Shown in pieces: positions 44,208-56,029 of a DNA stretch of 64,000 bases (the stretch's first letter is position 1; every line of letters starts with the position of its first letter). The DNA is from Daldinia sp. FL1419 (taxonomy: Eukaryota > Ascomycota > Sordariomycetes > Xylariales > Hypoxylaceae), in contig MU623358.1 of assembly GCA_025201765.1 (NCBI GenBank), positions 280,158 to 344,157 of the forward strand. The letters run 5' to 3'. Both the position numbers and the translations under genes were made by a program. The notes beneath the pieces are model-generated. The model saw nothing but the letters and a program-made list of their open reading frames with translations, had not been told where the DNA came from and made no database searches.

Positions 44208-45011
44208 ATGACCTCATCCCCTTCCCGCCGCCGCATCGTTGGTGTCTCCACAAAGATGTACTTCTCCGCCGCGCGAACGAAACAATACGTCGATGAACTC
44301 CTCCAAATCCTCTCTTCCCCTTTGAATACGCACCCCACCAAGGAATCCCCACTACACAGCGTTGACATCTTCATAATTCCAGACCACATCACCCTAACTT
44401 CCGTAATTTCCCAACTGGAGCACTCTCCCGTCCCCATCCTGCCCGGCGCCCAAGACGCCTTTTTCGAGGACTCCGGCGCATATACGGGTGAGGTATCGCC
44501 TGCTGTTCTCGCCGAAGTAGGATGTCGTATCGTGGAGCTAGGCCACGCGGAGCGCAGACGCATCTTCGGCGAGACGGACGACGATGCCGCGCGTAAAGCT
44601 GCCGCCGCGGCTCGCAACGGTATGATTCCATTAGTCTGCATCGGGGAACGCTCAAAAGTCGACGGCGAAGCCGGCGTTAAAGTCGCAGTCGACGAGTGCA
44701 GAACTCAGGTCGAAGCCGTTCTTGCTACCGTCCCTGGCGCAGCAGAAGTAATCCTAGCCTACGAACCTGTATGGGCGATCGGTGCCACGGAGCCCGCGGG
44801 AGCGGAGCACGTGGTTGCCGTTACGCAAGCGATACGGGATCTAGACTGCGCGCGGAACAGGTCAGGGACGACGAGGATATTATACGGAGGGAGTGCCGGA
44901 CCGGGACTCTTCGCGCGCCTAAAGGACGGGGTTGATGGATTGTTCCTAGGGAGGTTTGCACACGATCCGAGCCAGTTTTATAAGACGATTGAAGAGGTAG
45001 CTATGGCGTAA
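44208..45011 (+). CDS. Triosephosphate-isomerase paralogue, probable erythrulose-phosphate isomerase
   Basis: Intronless, 267 aa, a complete TIM barrel. The catalytic Lys lies in VGVSTKMYFS (Lys16), the electrophilic His in ELGHAERRRIFGE, the base Glu in AYEPVWAIGATEPAG, and the phosphate loop in LYGGSAGPGLFARL. Canonical TIM has NWKMN at the first site; here Asn and Trp are replaced by Ser and Thr. The late GRFAHDP differs from the usual GGASL segment. The fold and chemistry are kept while the substrate pocket is changed. TIM paralogues in bacterial and Yarrowia erythritol pathways isomerise L-erythrulose-1-phosphate to D-erythrulose-4-phosphate; I infer the same here. It is unlikely to be the glycolytic enzyme, which is usually intron-containing and closer to consensus in fungi. 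Confidence 0.9.
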   Translation: MTSSPSRRRIVGVSTKMYFSAARTKQYVDELLQILSSPLNTHPTKESPLHSVDIFIIPDHITLTSVISQLEHSPVPILPGAQDAFFEDSGAYTGEVSPAVLAEVGCRIVELGHAERRRIFGETDDDAARKAAAAARNGMIPLVCIGERSKVDGEAGVKVAVDECRTQVEAVLATVPGAAEVILAYEPVWAIGATEPAGAEHVVAVTQAIRDLDCARNRSGTTRILYGGSAGPGLFARLKDGVDGLFLGRFAHDPSQFYKTIEEVAMA

Positions 45012-45706
45012 TGTCAATTATCTACGACGGTAGTAAGGAGACGCAATAATGATAATATCTGAACACCTGTTCTAAATATATATATATATATTTATTAAAA
45101 AAAAAAAGGTAAAGTAGTTGAAAAGTGAGGCGCGAATCATGGCGCGCTTCCGAGTGAGAAATTTTAATTATAGACGGTCGTCATCGCACCTATGTATAAA
45201 TAACACGAAATGACACGATACGACACGACCCAGAATCGTAACAAACGTCTTCGATGTCTCCATCGCCAATGTACACCTGCTTGGCAAAGAGAAGTAGAGA
45301 TCAGACAACAAATGACCTATGGTATCCTACATCAAAGTCATGACCAGCCAGGGGATATAATCCAGCGCCTTGAAATACACGTAAAAGAAAGCTGGGCGCA
45401 TATATGGTGTCGCCAACGCGAATACCCCTCCTCTTCGCTTGCTCAGTCCGCGCATCATAGGTACATCCCTCGCGAACGTCGGGCAGTACTAAGCCTCACT
45501 CTCCGTATAAATACCCCGTCTTATTATGATCGTGGGTCATAACTACACGATTATTCCAGTGAATCTGGTTGCAACCCTATTCCGATAAGTGCTTTTTCTT
45601 TTAGCACCGTCATCGCTTCGTCATGCCTTTACCCTAGTATGTCAACAGAAAACCAGTACAAGCCCGCTTGTAATAAAAGCAGTAGTTATCCGCATCGTGT
45701 GAATTC
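45012..45706. other. Tail-to-tail intergenic, TIM-like / MIT-domain gene
   Basis: 3' flanks of convergent genes and the right edge of the metabolic cluster. A TA-rich stretch and A run lie at 45,076-45,108. No gene supported. Confidence 0.5.
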
Positions 45707-48700
45707 TTAGTTAAGCACCCATTCACTTCCCCTCTTAACGAACTTATCAAGCAGCATCGCCAAGTCAGCTAGTACAAACCGGCAGATATAAAAGCCGAAA
45801 AATTCGGCCGCGTGCCTAGTACATAGCTCGAGCCCGACTTGAGTCTTGTCCGCATGGCGTAACCCAGGATCCTCGACTTGACGCGCAATTTGATCTTGTG
45901 GTCGTTAGCATTTCTATAAGAAAAATATAACTAAATATAAGGCCCTCAAGGTACTTACCAACCGTCTGCGCAGCATCGAATAAGCGTGCTAAACTTGCCA
46001 TATAATTTCCGTACGGTCCGTCAAAATTGACGGATGCGGGATCTCTCTTCGCGGGCCTATTACTCGGGTGGGCAGTTAGGGGTAAACTTGGTATAGATCC
46101 CGATCCTATTGAGCTCGGAAGATCCCTCTCGCTTGCGCCGGGCCCGCCGCTCCCGCCACTGTTACTCTTTCCTCCGTATGCGTTGGTCATGTTAGCGGCC
46201 GAGCCCTTATTTCTTAGCCTTCGCCAGCTAAAAGCGCCCCCCTTCCCACTAACGCTAGCACTACGTGGTACTGGCGGTGCGATCTCAGTTTCCCGGTCCT
46301 CTCGAAAAGGGGTCATGCCTTGTGTGCCAACCTCGTTACCAAGCTTCCGTGTGAGTGTTGTCTGGACGGTCTCCAGAATATTCTCAAAGCTCTGCATCTC
46401 CTCGAGCACCGCATCTGCGTCGTTGCTGTCTACCCTTGCGAGCTTAAGAAGTGCTGCGGTAAGGAAGTCACACTGCGCAATCTTATCTTCGAGGGCGCGT
46501 AGCTTAACACCCTTTACCTTCCAGGCATCCCGGGGAATAAATAATCGAGTACTAATATATCCACCCCGAGGATGTGCGAGGGTCTGGTAAAGGGCCCGCA
46601 TGAGCCAAAAAGGCCTGAGCATGGTATCAGACGGACACGGTTCTAGGGGTATTGGCACATCGGGATTATGAGGGAGATGATGGTTATGATAAACTTGGTT
46701 AGGAGAATGGGAAGTCGGGGAATGGAAATCCGAGTCAAAAAGGTGTAAGCCACCTACACCACCCGCCATACGCTCGTGGAAGGCGGCTGCTAATGGTGTC
46801 GGCAATGCAGGGATCATAGCTTGACGAGAGATTGATGTGTTGGAAATTTGATGGCTAAGAGGTGTGTTGGGCGAGAGGTCGGAGTCGTCTATGTGTGATA
46901 TAGAAAACTGACGCGTCCTTAGAGACTTAAGACTGGAAGATGAGAAATTCTTGCGTATACCAGGCCGCACGGAGGACGGCGAGTCGTTTCGGTGTTCTTC
47001 AATATCGTGAGGGCCTGCTAAATTCGCCGGTGGACTTGGGGGAGCCGTAACATCTCCCGGGCTGATGCCTCTAATAGGTGACGAAGGCGCACGCATGGAA
47101 AAAGGGCCAGGCTTCGTTGTTGTCGCCGACAATGCCTGCCTTTGTTGGGCAATAAAACCGCCCGCTGTCTTTGTTTGTAGTGTAGACGTTGAGACGGACG
47201 GCGGCTGGGCAAGCTTTGAAGTTTCAATCTTTAGCTGCTTGGGGTTCTGCCCAGAGAGACGGCGGTTACGTACCCCAGAGGTTGGGGAGGTCTGTGACGG
47301 GGAACCTTGCGCAAGTGATTGAGGCGGGGATGGTAATGCCGGCGCTGCTCCTCTAAGGGGAGCCCCGAATGGTGGCATTTCGGTTACTGTTGACAACATA
47401 GTCGTCGAGGTGTGGGGATTCGAACCGACCGAACTATGCCACGTCCGGGAGGTCGTTCCGCTAGAATCAGATTCTCTCGGGATCCTGGATTGTGATTGTT
47501 GAGATCGATGTTTAGGGGTAAATTCTTCTGTAACAGATCTCCTCGCTAAATCTTCCAAAACACGTTCCTCCTCCTCGTCTGAGTCATTAGCATCGAAAAA
47601 ATCCCCACCGAATGTCTGAGGCTTTTGGTCTAAAGACGTTTGCCGCTGACGTTCTCGTTCCCGAGCCAGTTCGATCGCCGCCTCACGTTCAGTCTGCCGG
47701 ACTCTTTCCTTAGCAAGTTCTACTTTGCGCCTCGCGTTACCAACTACGTCGACAGAATCGGAATCGTTGTTGTCGTCATAGAGAGTATCATATGAATCCA
47801 TAGGTTCAAATCCTTCGTCATAAGCGGCTTCTACCGCAGCATCTAATGCAGCATCGAACTCCGCCTCGGTGTTACCACTGGTATGGCGAAGATGTTTCCT
47901 CCTAACACCTAGGGACGAGGTTCTTGAGTGGATCGAGGATGACGTCGAGCCACTCGATTCATCAATTGGGTCCAACCATGACCCCGATTCGTGGCTAAGG
48001 TTTCGCCTATGGCTCCTTGTGCCATTTTCTGGTACTAGGTGGTCGGATGGCCAGGAGAAGTCCTGCCGCACAATAGGCTCTGGTGTTGGTGGCTTAGAGG
48101 GCGAGGCCAGCCTTCGGGGTGATAACGGAGCGGGTACAAAACTACCATCTCGCTGAGGCAGACTGAGAGAGGGGCCTTCGAAGTTTTGGCGCATCCGGGA
48201 CCCCGAGAAAGAGGATTGAAGCAATGACTGGGTCTGATTGGGATTTGGAGAGGAGCGAGGGGACTCGCTCATATCTATCCTCGTTGCCGTTGAGGCTTCT
48301 GCGGAGCCGGCTAATTCAACTTGAACTCCGTGATAGTCATCAACATTCTCCGGCCTTGCGGGTAATGCCTTATCATTCTGCGCATATGTAGGGAGTAGCT
48401 CGTCTAGTTCGTCTATTCGGCTAGTGTACGTAAGTCGCTACGAGGAGCCAAGTCAATTCTATAAACAATAACAATAGTTGATCAGTGAACTTACGATGGC
48501 CTCCAGCTTCCTCCTATCCTCCTCGCCATTTGTCCTAGCAAGCACTTGTTGTAAAAGATCACAAGCTTCTAGGTAAGAGTCCCGGGCGGCAGCAAAATTT
48601 TGAGCGTTATCTAGCTGGACTGCAGCATTTGCCTTTGCCAGCGCTTTAGATAGCATAGCTTTTTGCGATGGTTTGCTAGAACGGCTAACCCGAGTCGAGT

Positions 48701-50129
48701 CGGTGCTCCCCCTCGTAGCCGAAGAGCGACCTCTTGCATGACTCCTCCTCTCCCTCTCAGACATAATATCGCCAATAACGGGTGCTGATGGGAGCAGTGC
48801 AGGATTTCCTTTGGCTACTATATTCGAACGAGAAGGATCATGCCAAGAATCGTCTTGCGGTTCGACCGAATTGGCGCGAATTGTCGAATGTGCGGGAGAA
48901 TTGGTGCGGACAATTGAGTCGGGATTCGCGTGGAGAGGGGGAAGAGAGATGATAGGGGGTAAATTCGGTGGCGCGGAAGAAGAAGGCGGTGGGGGCGGCG
49001 ATAATGGCCTTCGGGTTCTCGGTGACGCGCTCGTATCTTTGGAAGGTCGTCTTCTACCTAGTTTTCGTGGCGGGGATTGTATCACCTGATTTTGTTGAAA
49101 TTGGTTTGGTCGCTGTCCTTGTTCTTTTTGTTGTTTGTGTTGTTGCGGCCCTTGAGATTGAAATTGAGACTGTGATTGGGATTGAGACTGGGACTGGGAC
49201 TGGGGTTGGGGGGGTTCGCGATCGTGATTAGAAGCTAGACTCGATGTAGTAGATGTAGACCAACGATTGAGGTTTCGAAAGCCGTCGCTCGCGCCGTCTG
49301 TGCTATTCGATCGCGAGCGATTGCGCGAATGGTTGCGCGATTGTTGTAAAGGCGAATCAGTCAAAATTTCCAGTGGAATAGCAATAACAGGGGAAATTGT
49401 TCTCGTGTTGGCGCTACGAGGCGGCGGCAGAAGCGACGAGGTCCTGGGCGGCGGACCAGGAGGGTTAGGAAGGCTGGGGTTATGTTTGTGACGAATTAGG
49501 GGATGGGGTTTTTGATGGGTCCGTCGAGCGGGTTCTCTTGCAGAATGATGGAGATTCGGGTCGAAATGGGGACGAGATTGAAGACGAGATTGAAGACGAG
49601 ATTGAGAACGAGACTGACTTTGATTTTCACTAGTGGCGCTTAAAGTTAACGCGGTCGCGCTTGCGTTCGTACCTGCTTCTGATTCTGTCTCTCTTTCCGT
49701 TTTTATTCCTGTTTCTGTTCTTGTTTCTGCTATTACCTTTTTTTCTCTTGCTCCTGCTTCTTCTGCTTGAGCCGTGTCTTCGGTGCTTTCGCTTTTCGGC
49801 CCGTGTCCGGTGACTCGGACTGCGCTAGACTTAAAAGTCCCACTACTGCTGCTTCCGTTTATTCTGACATTTACTATTTCCCCATTTCCACCTTTACCAT
49901 CACCATCCACTCCTAAAACTCCGCGACTATAATCTAAAACCTTCTTATTTGTATTGTTCTTCCCCGTACCTATCTCCGATATACTTCCTTTTTGGTGTCG
50001 TTGGTAATGTTGAGAAAAAGTTGAAGGTTGTAACGCTGATGCCGGTAAAGGTGGAGATCGTAATTGCGAAGAAGATGTTGTTGTTGTCGTTGTTGTTAAT
50101 GATGATATCGGTGGTGATGGTGGCATCAT
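45707..50129 (-). CDS. Very large MIT-domain protein, mostly disordered
   Basis: I join three exons: 50129-48495, 48437-45959 and 45894-45707 (4302 nt, 1433 aa). Intron 1 is 57 nt (GTAAGT..CGTAG). Intron 2 is 64 nt, with GTAAGT, a GCTAAC branch site and CACAAG acceptor. Reading through intron 2 gives a poor-looking tail, whereas this splice opens a protein-like C-terminus (RHAAEFFGFYICRFVLADLA, then MLLDKFVKRG). Exon 1 is Ser/Thr/Gln-rich. Near its end, about residues 495-560, the MIT helices read KALAKANAAVQLDNAQNFAAARD. The middle is low-complexity Ser/Pro with a coiled coil (ARRKVELAKERVRQTEREAA). MIT domains bind ESCRT-III tails or microtubule-linked partners, so a trafficking role is likely but unproven. 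No catalytic domain such as AAA, protease or kinase is visible. Confidence 0.82.
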
Positions 50130-50302
50130 GTATTCCCCTCGAGGTGCGATACCCGAGTCCTATTATCCGAGTCCTATCGCAAAGGCGCAATAGACACTTG
50201 TGCTACGACCCTGTAACCAAAAGAGGTACTGGGTTAAACTGATGATCTCGCTAGCCTACAGCGTCGCTTGCAAGTAGCATGAGTGTGTGTGTTGCGCGTG
50301 TA

Positions 50303-50354
<52 letters not shown>

Positions 50355-51637
50355 CGCAATCTCAACCGTAATGCGAATAGGGGCTAATCCGATAATACGC
50401 TACGCCCTGTTGCTTTGGGATCCAATTCCCAAAAGGCTAAAACCCCAGATCTTCCTTATTATTGTTACAATTCTTTTATTAGGTACCTTTTCCTAGGTTA
50501 ATTCCCATATATTGATCTAATATTTTAACATCTATATATTTTTTCATAATTTGTAAAATAGATTTGAATAATTAGTAGTAGGGTAATTTATTATTTAGGA
50601 ATTTCTTGTGAGATATGTGCAAGACCCCTTTTAACATACTTCTAACTATCAATAAAGTTTCTCTTTAATAATCACGAGCAGCTATGCTATATATATGTAA
50701 GTATTATTTGGGGATAGTTCATATATGATATTATATTATATTTAAAATTTACCCAAGATAGGAGGGTACATGTTGATATATATATATATATGTATAACTT
50801 CAGGGGAAGCCCGGACATTCCCTTAGGATTTAACCAATTAACATATACATAATACCATCTCAGAACAAATCCCCAACCTTCAAGCTATCCCTGCTCGTAT
50901 GTATATATCTGTGTACTTATATGTACGGACATACACTACCACATACCTGGTAAGTATATCACTTCATGATAACCCCTTTTTGAATATTTAAACGTACCGA
51001 TGTGGAGATTTATTCTTTTTTCAACCTCGACTGTGTAAAAAAGGCAAGAATCAAGGTCCTTGTGAAAGCGTCAAATTACTTCCTCAAACGTTCAGGCAGT
51101 CAAGTCATAATGGGGTATTAGCTCTCCTATTTTACGCAGCAGAGGCACAGCCAGATTCGATAACACTGGTCACACCCAAACGCGATTTGTTTCAAATTCC
51201 GTAATTATATTTGATCTTCCTAAGCTTATGTTTTCAGCTTATTCTTAGCATTTGGTATTGCGGCCCTTTTGCTTTGTGATGTATGCTCCGGATCGATGTC
51301 GCGGGGCTCTTATACGGATTTAATAAGTCAACCTTCAGACCCTTATTTTAACAGCCAGGTAACCTTTGAAAATACTTAGTACACCCTCAGATTACTATTG
51401 TTTATATCGTATAGCTCATAAACACATCAAACGACCACAAGGCTTGTATTGGTTAAAGGCTTGCTAAAATATGATCAGTTGTGAATACGCATTATGTCAA
51501 TGGGGATGAATGTTGTCATCGTTTCTCGTTCTTATGAAGATGCGTAGACCTGCGGGTTTTACGACCACCTTTTTTCCTTATTTTCATCAAGGTCCAGTAT
51601 AACCTAGCCTGTTCTATAGTTTCACTATGTAGTCTAA
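50130..51637. other. Intergenic region, MIT-gene promoter and IleRS 3' flank
   Basis: No gene seen. A TG dinucleotide run lies at 50305-50345, extended by imperfect TG/CG on both sides, about 180 bp upstream of the MIT gene start. The 50,500-50,800 part is AT-rich. Confidence 0.55.
50305..50345. repeat. (TG)n microsatellite
   Basis: About 20 uninterrupted TG units, with GTGTGTG and CGCGCGC words on either side; alternating purine-pyrimidine throughout, so prone to Z-DNA. Confidence 0.95.
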
Positions 51638-54600
51638 TCAAAGCTTACACAACCTTAGCAACAGGGTTAAGTTGCTGATAACGTGTTCCTCCTCCAATAT
51701 GACGGCTTCTGCGGCCCCTTCGGATTTAATAGGTTCCAACGGTCCACGCACGGTATTTTCGAATTGGGACTGCCGGGAAGATACCAACGACTCAAACTGA
51801 ATACCATCGGGGTTCGAAACGATGCTATACTGCATACGAACATCATCTGTTGGAACCAGTCCCGCCGCCTTCCGCATTTTCTGTACGCGGGTCATGACAT
51901 CCCGGGCGATTCCGTCGTTAATAAGTTCCGGGTGTGATGCCGTATCTAGGAGAATAATCATATCCTCCAAGAAGGCCGGCTCGTATTGTACCCCTTCATC
52001 CTTTGCGATATTAGGGTTATCCTTAACCACGGTCCGCACTATACTAATGTCATTACCCTCGAGCTCAATACCCTTAATAGTTAATTTTTTCTCTTTCAGG
52101 TATTGTCTGAGCTGCTCCTGCGTTAAGTCCGGAAGTGCTTTACGGACAACTTGGGCGTCGCGCTTTAGCTTTTTGCCAAGAATCGGCCAGTCGACCCGGG
52201 CCTCAAGGTGAATACCATATCGTTCCTCGTCATTTGTTAAGACTACGTCTCGGATGTTAAGCTCCTCTTTGACATAAGTCTGCAACTCCTCAATATCACT
52301 GAGTTGCTGCTCGTCAGCGATAACCACTAGGGTGAGCAAGGGTGTCTTCAGTGGGATAGTTTTACGTTCCCTTGCGGTCCTTGCAAGCTGGATCACCTTT
52401 TGCATGGCAGATACCTTCCTCTGGATCACTTCATCGAAGAGGGACTCCTGCACGGTTGGGAATGCAAGGAAATGCACACTCTTGGCGTTTGGATAATCCT
52501 TAAGGGCATCGCCAAGGTACGGCTGCAGGAGACGATAGATATGTTCGGTAATAAAGGGCGTGAAAGGTGCCAGTGCCCGAACCAAGGTAAATAACACTTG
52601 GCATAGCGTATCAAGCGCCGCCTTGGTATCCGTAACATCCAAACCGGCGGCGCCCTTTAACCTCTTGCGGTTGAATCGGATGTACCAATTAGTAAGGTTG
52701 TCAATAACCAGGAGCAAGCGCGGCACAACAGTATACAGACGATAACCTGAAGAGTTAGCGAACAGTCTAGTCCAGATAAGTTACAAACTCACCAGTCATT
52801 TCTTGGTCGATGAATTGCAACATGCTTTGGCAATCTGCAAGAATCCATCGGTCCATGACATTCGTCGTTTCGGGTAATTGGGCGACGAAGTCGTTACCAG
52901 TTGTCTTCTTGAAAAGGACTGCCTGCTCATAGAAAAAGCGATAGCTATTCCAAAGAGGTAGTAGCACCTTTGCCACCACTTCCTTTACCCCCGATTCCTT
53001 GAACCGTAGAGGCTCACCTCGAACGACCGGAGAGTTGATAAGATACAGACGTAGGGCGTCGGAGCCATACTGATCGATAACGGTTTTAGGATCAGGATAA
53101 TTCTTTAAACTCTTGGACATTTTCTTGCCGTCTTCTGCCAAAACCAGGCCGTTTACAATAACTGCACGGAATGGCGAGATGCCGAAAAGCTTATTTCCTA
53201 GAACACTTAACGTATAAAACCAACCACCTAGATTAAGACAGGGTTAACGATCGCAGTACCTTGGTAGAATGCTTCGACAGCTTCAAAAAGGTGTAGTATG
53301 CTTACGGGTTTGGTCGAGTCCCTCGGCGATGAAATCTGCGGGGAAATTTCCGTCGTGAAATTCATCTGAATTTTCAAAGGGGAAATGATTGGAGGCATAC
53401 GGCATGCTGCCCGACTCAAACCAGCAGTCAAAGACTTCGTCGATGCGGCGCAGCTGTCCCTTTCCTTGCCTGGAAGGAATCGTGATCCCATCAATTTTGT
53501 CTCGGTGTATGTCCTCTAGCGAGCCCGTATACCCACTGAGTTCTTTGAGCTCAGCAATACTTCCCACACAGACAACTTCCTCGTAATCCTCACTAACCCA
53601 CAAGGGAATTGGTGTACCCCAGTACCGATTACGCGCAATATTCCAGTCATGTGCATTTGCAACCCAGTTTGCGAACCGCTTCTCCTTAACGAAGGACGGA
53701 ACCCAGGTAGTTGACTCGAGATTGTTGAGCATATCAGGGATAGAATTAGTAACACGGATAAACCAGGAAGACACTGCTTTCCTGATGAGCTGTGTGTCAG
53801 ACCGCCAGCAGAACTTGTCTACATGAGATACTTGAGTTGCGAGTAGTAGTCTACCGGTCTCTCTCAGATCCTTAATAATGGCTTTGTCGGCGGATTTTAC
53901 GTGTTGGCCAGCGTAATCGGATATCTCGGCAGTAAAGAGGCCTTTGTCATCAACCGGGCACGGTGGCAGACGCTTGGGACTTATGAAACCGGCAGCGACT
54001 GCGGCGTCGTAATCTTCTTGACCAAAAGCAGGAGCCTGGTGTACAAGGCCGGTACCCTCGTCGGCTTCGACATAGTCGGCGCCTATGACTTGGAAGCAAT
54101 CGGCGAACTGTTCAGCAAAGTAGTAGAACAATGGCTCGTACTTCCAACCGATCATATCTTTGCCCTGAAGCTTACCAACGATCTTATACTTTGGCTTTTT
54201 CTTCTCCTTATATAGCATAGGAAGTCCGCTTTCTAGGAGAATGTACTGTTTACCAGATTCCTCATCAAGGATTTCGACGTATTCGAAGTCGGGGTGAGCA
54301 GCAATGAAGAGGTTAGAGGGTAGAGTCCAGGGTGTCGTAGTGTAAATGACGAGGGACGAATCCCTGCCTTTTACGGGAAAGGCAATTAAAACTGCTGGAT
54401 CTTGTGTCGTCTTCTCATTTTGCTTGGACTCCATATGGCTCAGCGGGGTGCAGAGGGCGGTAGAGAATGGCATGATCTGGTATGCGCGATAGACCTGGTC
54501 CTTGTCGTGGAGCTGCTTGAAAACCCACCAGCAAGATTCCATAAACTTTACATCCATAGATTTGTAGTCTTGAACCCTCACCATCAGCGACATGTTACGA

Positions 54601-55050
54601 GTTAAGATTGTGCAAGTGACATTCCTCACCATTGTCGAAATCTATCCAACGACCCAGGCGTTCAATAGTCTGTCTCCATTCGGCGGCGTATCTCATCACA
54701 ATAGCTCGGCATTCCGCATTGTATTTTTCTATACCCATTTGTAGGACAGCATCTCGACCAGATACACCCAAAGTCTTATCGATCTCGTATTCGATGGGGA
54801 GGCCGTGAGTATCCCAACCGAACCGACGAACAACATGATAACCTTTCATAGACCAATATCTTGGAATAATATCCTTGATGGTAGAAGTTAAAAGGTGGCC
54901 ATAATGAGGAAGACCAGTCGCAAAGGGCGGACCATCGTAAAAGGTGAAGCGCTTCTGACCTTCGGTGAGCTTTAATTGAGTTTGAAAAGCATCTACCTCT
55001 CGCCAGAATTGCACTGTTTCTTCTTCCGTCTTTGGGAAACTGATGCTCAT
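51638..55050 (-). CDS. ILS1: Cytosolic isoleucyl-tRNA synthetase, with an apparent extra base
   Basis: Class I synthetase charging tRNA-Ile. Exons are 55050-54630, 54568-53306, 53228-52793 and 52746-51638, with introns of 61, 77 and 46 nt. The HIGH signature is PHYGHLL (residues 48-54) and KMSKS appears as KKMSKSLKNY. The anticodon-binding and C-terminal regions are complete, about 1,075 aa in total. Splicing restores IDFDN|DYKSMD and MT|GYRLYTVVPR. At the third exon's start, the conserved GWFYTL stretch is broken by one extra G: GGTTGGGTTTTAT (53215-53227), where GGTTGGTTTTAT is expected. Total exon length is 3229 nt, one more than a multiple of three. The gene is essential and normally single-copy, so a base-calling error is likelier than a real frameshift. 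Confidence 0.95.
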
Positions 55051-55273
55051 CTTGGCAAAGCTAGACAGCCCTTCAGGGACTTTTTTCTGCGAAGGGAGGT
55101 ATGAAGAACTTTTACTATCAATTAAATCGTAAGTTGGTGTTGAAACTTATGGGAATGATGGGGGGAAAAAAGACCCCGCCAAAATTTTGCGTGAGTCAAA
55201 GTTGAAGGCTTAGAGGGGTCCCTAGTAAACGCGGGGCACCTTATTACTCTAATAAATGTGGTGTTTGAATAAT

Positions 55274-55303
55274 TTTATTTATTTATTTATTTATTTATTT
55301 ATT
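55274..55303. repeat. (TTTA)n microsatellite at the left edge of the AT-rich block
   Basis: About seven TTTA units. The sequence to its right (TTACCCTAATTTATC, then TATTATAGGTAG) is the inverted counterpart of the sequence left of the (AAAT)n tract at 58772-58803. Confidence 0.85.
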
Positions 55304-55439
55304 ATTACCCTAATTTATCTTATTTATATTATAGGTAGATTTCATTTATAAATTTAAATATTTAATAAAAATTAAGAAAGAAATTATAAAAAATAAATTA
55401 TTATATTAAATTAAAGTAATAATTATATAATTAAAATTA

Positions 55440-55807
55440 CCTTATAAAACCTTATTAGCCTCCATTAAACCAACCCTTTTAAGGCTTCTACAGGTTCTTT
55501 AAATATAAATAAGCTTTTAAAAATTATCTTTCTTATTTAATTAGTTGAAACTTATTATAATCCTGTAAAATCATTTTATAAGTTTTTATGTAAATATATA
55601 CAATTTTAATCTTTTTTTAATATAATTTCTTTATATACATTATTATTGGTAAATAATTATTTCTATTAATCTTTTTACCTAATTATTTTAATATTCTTTT
55701 TAAAATATAAATATTTTATATCTTTTATTTTTATTTTACTTTTGGTTTGTTATAGGTTAATTAAAATGTAGGGTATATCTTATAAGAATTATTCAAGTTC
55801 CTATTTA
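55440..55807 (-). repeat. Degenerate LTR-like copy, inverted
   Basis: Ends (plus strand) CAAGTTCCTATTTA, the mutated reverse complement of the LTR start TGAACAGGAACTTG-type sequence, preceded by TTAATTAAAATGTAGGGTAT, which matches the LTR interior. The left limit is approximate. A second, further decayed partial copy follows to about 56,030. Confidence 0.5.
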
Positions 55808-56029
55808 ATATAATTAGGTATATAATTGAAGTTATTTATTTTGTAAAACCTTATTTACTTTTATAAAATTAATCCTTTTAAAATTTCTATAGGCTTTTTA
55901 GAATATAAATAGGCCTCCAAGAGTTATTTTCTTGCCTAATTAGTTTAAACTTATTATAATTCTTTCAAGATTATTTTTATAAAGTTTTATATATTAATAT
56001 ATATTTATTTTATTTTATATTAAGTATAA

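Noticed and set aside
45769..45959. Alternative end of the MIT protein via donor GTACCT (tail containing RVKSRILGYAMRTRLKSG)
   Set aside because: It needs a 41-nt intron without a branch site. The 64-nt intron with GTAAGT and GCTAAC is better and gives a longer plausible tail.
47411..47440. tRNA T-loop-like word (GGGGATTCGAACC)
   Set aside because: It lies inside the MIT gene's coding sequence, and no matching cloverleaf arms are present.
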